A DNA stretch of 9,671 nucleotides, from contig CAYMKI010000126.1 in NCBI GenBank assembly GCA_964390695.1, positions 1 through 9,671 on the forward strand, read 5' to 3'. The translations under genes were made by a program, and so were the position numbers. Positions 5,163-9,671 of the stretch are shown piece by piece; the first letter of the stretch is position 1; every line of letters begins with the position of its first letter. The notes under the pieces are model-generated. The model saw nothing but the letters and a program-made list of their open reading frames with translations. It ran no database searches and was not told where the DNA came from. The DNA comes from CAWACC01 sp964390695 (GTDB lineage: Bacteria; Chlamydiota; Chlamydiia; Chlamydiales; Parachlamydiaceae).

Positions 5163-8100
5163 ATGCGATCAGAGGGGTATTATCAATATGCTTTAATCAT
5201 TTCAGGTATAGCCGCTACGGCATTATTTGGAGTGTTTTTTAAACGGGAGCTGTTTCCTGAATATAAGATCTATCAAAATGACTATGTGGCCTTGGAAAAG
5301 TTCCGTTCGACCTATTCGCATGAGCCTCCTCCGCCATTTGTAGAAGGTATTAAGCAGGTCGTGTTTGAGCGCAAGGACAATGGCCCTCCCGGCGTCGAAA
5401 GATGCATCAGCTGCCACGTAGCCTTAGATATCCCCTATTTTTCGCCCACGAAGCTGGTGCATGACGCGGAGGGAAAAACCGTGGTGGATGCCCAAGGAAA
5501 TCCGCTCAAAACAGCCAACGAAGACTATGTGTGGAAGAAACTGGACGAGGCCATCGCCGATCTGACCGATCCTGCTGCCATTGAAAAACTGCAAAAAGCC
5601 GGTCAGACCTCGAAGATTGCTGCCAACCAGGCTTTGGCCGAGCAATACCGCGCCTTGAAAACGGCGCACGTTGGCGATTATGTCTACGATGTCACCAAAG
5701 TCCTGCAAATGCATCCTTTGATAGGACGCGAGACCCGCCCTTTTGAGTTCCATCCCCTGAATGAATATGGATGTGTTTCCTGCCATAATGGCAATGGACA
5801 GGGGCTGACCACAGACAAGGCCCATGGGCCTGTGTTTGATGAGCAGTACGAAATCGAGTTCGAGGGCCCCGAACCAAAATTCACTGAAGAAGATCCGGAG
5901 AATGACCCTTCCTTTTCCCTGCAGTTTAACCACAAGCCCGGGCCGGCATTGATATTTCAGACGACACCCATATTCACTGGTGCCTTAGTACAAGCCAAGT
6001 GCATGGTGTGCCATCAGGACAAGCAGGAAGTCGCGCAGGTGGCTATGGGTATGCCGGGCATGCCGCCTAAAGCCCTGACAGATAAGGAATCGCAGCTTGT
6101 ACAGCTTACACAGAATTATCAGAGAGGCAAGGAGCTGTTCCTGTCTCAAGCTTGCTATGCCTGCCACAAGATAGCCGGGTTTTCGCGCGGAGGCGTAGGG
6201 CCGGAGCTCACGCGTGAAGGTCTAAATTATCCTTGGTTTATCAAACAGTCCATCGTATGGCCTCAGGCGGATGTACCTGCATCCACCATGCCTAATTACC
6301 ATTTGGACCACCTCGAGCTGCAGGACTTGATGACCTTCCTCCTGGCTCAAGTAGGGGAAAAGAGCAGCATCTCCACCACCGACTACAAGGTGAACATCAA
6401 AGAATGGGAAGGCGGCAAAAAAAATCCGTGGGAACAGCCTTTGGTTCCATCTCAAGTGCAAGAGGTGCGCTACGGTATGAAAGTCTTTGCCACAGAAGGC
6501 TGCGCAGCCTGCCATCGACTGAAGGGTTTTGAATCCGATGTGGGCTTTAGCGTGGAATTACAGGCAAAGCCCAGCATCGAAGAGCTGCAGAAGCAGCGTC
6601 GGTGGTTTACTGGGCTGATTCCCGAGCAAATTGCCGGCTCGCATCTCGTGCAGGTTCTTCAGGAGCATGCTCAGGAGATAGACCAGCGTCTGGCGGATCA
6701 TGTGCGCCAGGGGTCTATATTGGAGGAAATCGAGCGTGACCTTCCCGGAACTCTCGAATCCTTTTATACTTCCTTCCAATATGCCGCCAGAGCCAAAAAC
6801 CATGAGCTGCTGAGCTTGGCCGATGCAGAGAAGAATCAGGAGAAAAAGCAGGCTATCCTGCAACAGCTGCAACAGTGGAAGGAACGCGTGCGGCGCGTGC
6901 TGTTGATGTTTATACAGGAGTATGGTCTGGGCAGGCTCGTAGGTCCGCGGCCTAATTGGTCGGGAGTGTACCGCAGCGATGAGTGGCTGATGGAGCATTT
7001 TCACAATCCAAGTTCGCATGTGGCCAGGTCCATCATGCCGGTATTTCCGTTTGACGATTCCAAGTTTTACGCCTTGACCCATATGCTTGATGTTTTAGGT
7101 CAGCGCAACCGCGATGCCGTCAGGGAGATCTGGACGCATAACGGCTTCAGCCCATCGGAAGCGTATCAGATCCACTGCTCGCAATGCCATGGCGAATACA
7201 AGGAAGGCAATGGCCCAGTAGCATCTTGGATATATCCCATCCCTAAAAATTTGAACAACCCTGAATTTTTGAGAAACCTCACCAAAGAAAGGGTCATGCA
7301 ATCCATCCTGCATGGAGTTAAAGGTACGCCTATGCCACCTTGGGGAGAAGTGGGCGAGCATAAACCTTATTTGCAAGACAGGCCTGTGCTCAGCGAATCG
7401 GAGGTCAAGCAGCTGGTGGACTGGCTGTTCTCGGATCTCCCCGGCGGCGAGGTGATCAAGTCGTCAAAAGATGTGCAGAAGTGGCACTATACCCCTGAAG
7501 ATGTCATTCAGGAGCTGATCAAAGAGGGTAGTCAGCTCAAAGGCCAGACTCTGCAGCAGGATGCATCGGCAGTATTGATGTATAGCTTGCCTCGAGGGGA
7601 AGGCTTGCTGGCCTCCTTGGCGCCTATGCCTACGCCAAAGCCTGATGTGCAGGGCTCGGAAGTAAATAAATATGTCGAAGCAGTATTTGAGGTCAGGCCC
7701 TCTTTAGAGCCTGGGCCTGATCACCAAGCCTACTACATCAAAAAAGAATACTATACTCCGGAAAATATAGAAGCCGGCAAGCAATTTTTTGAGATGAACT
7801 GTGCCGTGTGCCATGGGACCGAAGGGGATGGGCTCGGCACACGGGCAGAGTTTATGAAAGACGCCAAGCCGCGCATGCTCATCAATTTGGACTGGCTGAA
7901 AACGCGAGATGATTTGAGACTGTTAAGGTCGATCAAATACGGCGTGCCTGGCACAGCCATGACCCCTTGGGGGGATTTCACCAGCTCCTTGCAGCGCTTG
8001 CAATTGGTGATCTTCATTCGCAGTCTCAGTGAGAAACATCTGCAGCTGGATGCTTTGAACGAGTCCTTGTATAAGGCATTTGATTCTTCTTTAGTCCAGG

Positions 8101-8744
8101 TGGAAAAAGCTAGAAGTTTAGAATCTCCAATGGTCGAGACTGCCAAGCAGAAATATGAGCAGTTCCGTCAGGCCCGCACAAAGGGAGATGAGCAGTATCA
8201 AGGTCAGCAAGATCAATCCAAGAACCAGCTGGAAGTCTACCAGAACGAACTTGCCGCCTTAGCGCAATGGAAACGTGTAGAGGGGGTTGATGAACAGCTA
8301 GCAAAGCTTTCGCGATCGATAAGTGCAGAGAAGGAGCTCTACCAGCGTTTGGGCATGGCCTTGCTCAACAGCGATAGCCGTGATAGCGATTTTCCCATAT
8401 ACCTGGAGTTAGTCGCTCTGAATCAGGGGCGCTATAGCTTGGTTAAAGATGAATTGAAGGTCGATTTTCATGAGGCCGATGAAGAACGCCGCGTGGATTT
8501 GGAGAAGCGGATTTTAGAGGCTATGAATGGATCGATCATGCGGCTTCAGCAACAGAAACCGATCCTCGAAGGTAAGATCGCTTCGGTGGAGCGATCTCGC
8601 CAGCTGAAACAGCTTGACGCCGAGATTTCTTCTTTGAGCAAGCTAAAAACGCAGTTTGAGTCCAGCTTTGAGAAAGCTAAACACCTCAGGCAAGAGCAGC
8701 AAAAGTTATATCAGGCCTATGCACAGCCATCTAAAACGAGCTGA
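5163..8744 (+). CDS. Large membrane-anchored seven-heme c-type cytochrome with C-terminal coiled coil
   Basis: This 1193-residue protein has one N-terminal helix (about 8-26, uncleaved anchor) and then a long exported part. Seven CXXCH heme sites occur at C81, C204, C280, C331, C447, C672 and C880. The first three lie in a widely spaced multiheme region. The last four belong to cytochrome c class-I-like domains, with probable Met ligands at M376, M625, M724 (MPPWG) and M933 (MTPWG). The fifth domain is interrupted: between its CAACH and its VGP...SIMP half lie about 130 extra helical residues (near 455-590). After residue 965 there is no heme motif but about 220 residues of charged, Gln/Leu-rich helix likely to form a coiled coil. 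It should take electrons from the Rieske protein and relay them to a periplasmic acceptor (inference from context). AAGGGG at 5147-5152 precedes the ATG. I know no named family for the full architecture. Confidence 0.92.
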   Translation: MRSEGYYQYALIISGIAATALFGVFFKRELFPEYKIYQNDYVALEKFRSTYSHEPPPPFVEGIKQVVFERKDNGPPGVERCISCHVALDIPYFSPTKLVHDAEGKTVVDAQGNPLKTANEDYVWKKLDEAIADLTDPAAIEKLQKAGQTSKIAANQALAEQYRALKTAHVGDYVYDVTKVLQMHPLIGRETRPFEFHPLNEYGCVSCHNGNGQGLTTDKAHGPVFDEQYEIEFEGPEPKFTEEDPENDPSFSLQFNHKPGPALIFQTTPIFTGALVQAKCMVCHQDKQEVAQVAMGMPGMPPKALTDKESQLVQLTQNYQRGKELFLSQACYACHKIAGFSRGGVGPELTREGLNYPWFIKQSIVWPQADVPASTMPNYHLDHLELQDLMTFLLAQVGEKSSISTTDYKVNIKEWEGGKKNPWEQPLVPSQVQEVRYGMKVFATEGCAACHRLKGFESDVGFSVELQAKPSIEELQKQRRWFTGLIPEQIAGSHLVQVLQEHAQEIDQRLADHVRQGSILEEIERDLPGTLESFYTSFQYAARAKNHELLSLADAEKNQEKKQAILQQLQQWKERVRRVLLMFIQEYGLGRLVGPRPNWSGVYRSDEWLMEHFHNPSSHVARSIMPVFPFDDSKFYALTHMLDVLGQRNRDAVREIWTHNGFSPSEAYQIHCSQCHGEYKEGNGPVASWIYPIPKNLNNPEFLRNLTKERVMQSILHGVKGTPMPPWGEVGEHKPYLQDRPVLSESEVKQLVDWLFSDLPGGEVIKSSKDVQKWHYTPEDVIQELIKEGSQLKGQTLQQDASAVLMYSLPRGEGLLASLAPMPTPKPDVQGSEVNKYVEAVFEVRPSLEPGPDHQAYYIKKEYYTPENIEAGKQFFEMNCAVCHGTEGDGLGTRAEFMKDAKPRMLINLDWLKTRDDLRLLRSIKYGVPGTAMTPWGDFTSSLQRLQLVIFIRSLSEKHLQLDALNESLYKAFDSSLVQVEKARSLESPMVETAKQKYEQFRQARTKGDEQYQGQQDQSKNQLEVYQNELAALAQWKRVEGVDEQLAKLSRSISAEKELYQRLGMALLNSDSRDSDFPIYLELVALNQGRYSLVKDELKVDFHEADEERRVDLEKRILEAMNGSIMRLQQQKPILEGKIASVERSRQLKQLDAEISSLSKLKTQFESSFEKAKHLRQEQQKLYQAYAQPSKTS

Positions 8745-8810
8745 TCATTAGGCATTGTGTATGGTGTTGTTTGTGTGAGCTAGATAGAAAAAAAAGTAGA
8801 GGTACAAAGC

Positions 8811-9332
8811 ATGAGTCATCCAGAAGGGAATTTGAAGCAAAGGTTGAAGCACGAGTTTCAGAAGTTCATAGTTTATTTTGTATATTTAGCACTGTTTTTC
8901 TGCTCCTTCATCTTTTATCGCAATCTGGTGGTCGCTAACTTTACCAATCTCTATTTGCATTATAGCTTTGGAATTATAGAAGCTTTAGTTATCGCTAAAA
9001 TCATCCTGACAGGGCAGATCTTGCACCTTGGCGAAAATCACTTTGCCAACTATCCCCTGATCGTGCCCACCTTGTACAAAGCCTCGCTTTTCAGCCTCTT
9101 GGTCATTTTCTTTGGGGTGGTCGAGCATTATGTCAGCGGATGGGTGCACGGACATACGCTGCAGCAAATGAACCTGGAGTTGACGCAGGCCAGCATGAAT
9201 GATATCTTTGCGCGGGCTTTGGTGAAGTATGTAGCTTTCATACCGTTCTTTGGATTTCTGGAATTAGAGCGCGTCATGGGCGAAGGTAAAGTCTATAAGT
9301 TGTTCTTTAGGTCCGAGCTGCATAGACGATAA
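8811..9332 (+). CDS. Four-helix membrane protein of unknown function
   Basis: A 173-residue protein with a short basic N terminus and four hydrophobic helices near 19-36, 48-71, 85-108 and 134-150, ending in a basic tail (FFRSELHRR). I see no heme, quinone or metal motif; His occurs at scattered loop positions (50, 72, 77, 106, 113, 115). It resembles conserved hypothetical small membrane proteins I have seen in proteobacteria, but I cannot name a family. AGAGG at 8798-8802, 8 bases before the ATG, is a good ribosome site. It follows the seven-heme cytochrome after 66 bases with no terminator between, in the same direction, so it is probably co-transcribed and could be an accessory or assembly subunit of the complex (inference). 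Confidence 0.85.
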   Translation: MSHPEGNLKQRLKHEFQKFIVYFVYLALFFCSFIFYRNLVVANFTNLYLHYSFGIIEALVIAKIILTGQILHLGENHFANYPLIVPTLYKASLFSLLVIFFGVVEHYVSGWVHGHTLQQMNLELTQASMNDIFARALVKYVAFIPFFGFLELERVMGEGKVYKLFFRSELHRR

Positions 9333-9570
9333 AGTAATATTTAGCACATGCATATTAATAGACGATCAGCTGCTCACATTGCAAAGGATCGTTGCTCCTA
9401 AGGTGCATTACTAATATCTATGCAGATTTTATACAATGGAGTTTGTACTTTTTTGACAGCCCTCTCACCAGTCCAAGGGGCTGGAATGTATTAGCCCAGG
9501 GAACCGCCCTTGTCATTACCCATTTTATTAGAAAATTAATTGTAAGATATCCTTATTGCTTCAAGTCCAA

Positions 9571-9603
9571 CGCAGAGGGCGCGGAGGCGCAAAGACGCGG
9601 AGT
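9571..9603 (+). repeat. Degenerate CGCAGAG-type array, 8-9 bp period
   Basis: Four units follow one another: CGCAGAGGG, CGCGGAGG, CGCAAAGA and CGCGGAGT. They match the widespread dispersed repeat whose translation (here AEGAEAQRRG) pollutes protein databases with false genes (from memory). The array at 996-1027 is a sister form with CA in place of CG. Confidence 0.6.
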
Positions 9604-9626
9604 AAAGGCTTAAGAAGCAACAACTT

Positions 9627-9653
9627 AAAATTGCGCGCGAAGCGCACAATTTT
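9627..9653. terminator. Terminator-like palindrome
   Basis: AAAATTGCGCGC (9627-9638) pairs with GCGCACAATTTT (9642-9653) around a GAA loop: a 12-bp stem with one C-A mismatch. The A-run on the left and T-run on the right would let it act in either direction, but the U tract is only four long. It could end the operon transcript about 300 bases after the last gene, or terminate a gene lying to the right. Confidence 0.4.
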
Positions 9654-9671
9654 AGCGCTGTCATTCAAACC

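Larger units (their letters stand above)
9333..9671. other. Non-coding end region
   Basis: I see no credible gene in these 339 bases. A short open frame from 9392 to 9613 lacks a ribosome site, and its last part is a translation of the CGCAGAG-like repeat. The stretch contains that repeat array (9571-9603) and a terminator-like palindrome (9627-9653). No tRNA or other RNA gene is recognisable. Confidence 0.55.

Noticed and set aside
9392..9613. 73-residue open frame on the plus strand
   Set aside because: No ribosome site, odd composition, and its C terminus is only the translated CGCAGAG repeat, a known type of false gene.

Overview
The window is bacterial. Its core is one rightward block of six genes (about 1269 to 9332) encoding a quinol-oxidising cytochrome b/Rieske complex with unusual extra parts. 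In order: a cytoplasmic GltD-type flavoprotein with iron-sulfur clusters (NAD(P)H side); a 44-residue CcoS-like membrane protein; a Tat-type Rieske protein; a fused b6/subunit-IV-like cytochrome b; a 1193-residue membrane-anchored c-type cytochrome with seven CXXCH sites; and a four-helix membrane protein of unknown function. The first five genes are 2 to 42 bases apart and almost all have a clear Shine-Dalgarno sequence, so they read as one operon. The sixth follows after 66 bases and probably belongs to it.

How the parts should work together (inference from families): quinol is oxidised by cytochrome b and Rieske, one electron passes outward through the Rieske cluster to the seven-heme protein, and the other crosses the membrane through the two b hemes. 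The flavoprotein on the inner face could exchange electrons between NAD(P)H and the quinone or b-heme side. From memory, anammox bacteria encode a comparable bc complex with an NAD(P) oxidoreductase subunit, which is the closest precedent I can name. No terminal oxidase or other acceptor gene lies in the window.

Left of the operon, on the opposite strand, is the 5' part of a gene that runs off the window edge (800 down to 1). It encodes a protein with a soluble N-terminal half and a long Pro/Ser/Lys-rich tail. It is separated from the operon by about 470 bases of AT-rich DNA; 821-960 holds only about 15 G/C in 140 bases. That spacer carries a short CACAGAG repeat array, a 14-bp tandem duplication and possible promoters. 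The right end (9333-9671) is non-coding as far as I can see. It carries a related CGCAGAG-like array and a terminator-like palindrome.

Organism: the cytochrome b motifs (APWY in place of PEWY, b6-type heme spacing), the large multiheme cytochrome and the dispersed CACAGAG/CGCAGAG repeats fit environmental bacteria such as Planctomycetota, other PVC-superphylum lineages, Nitrospinota/Nitrospirota or deltaproteobacteria. The Pro-rich gene with a poly-C tract would also suit a host-associated PVC member. The sequence alone does not fix the phylum.
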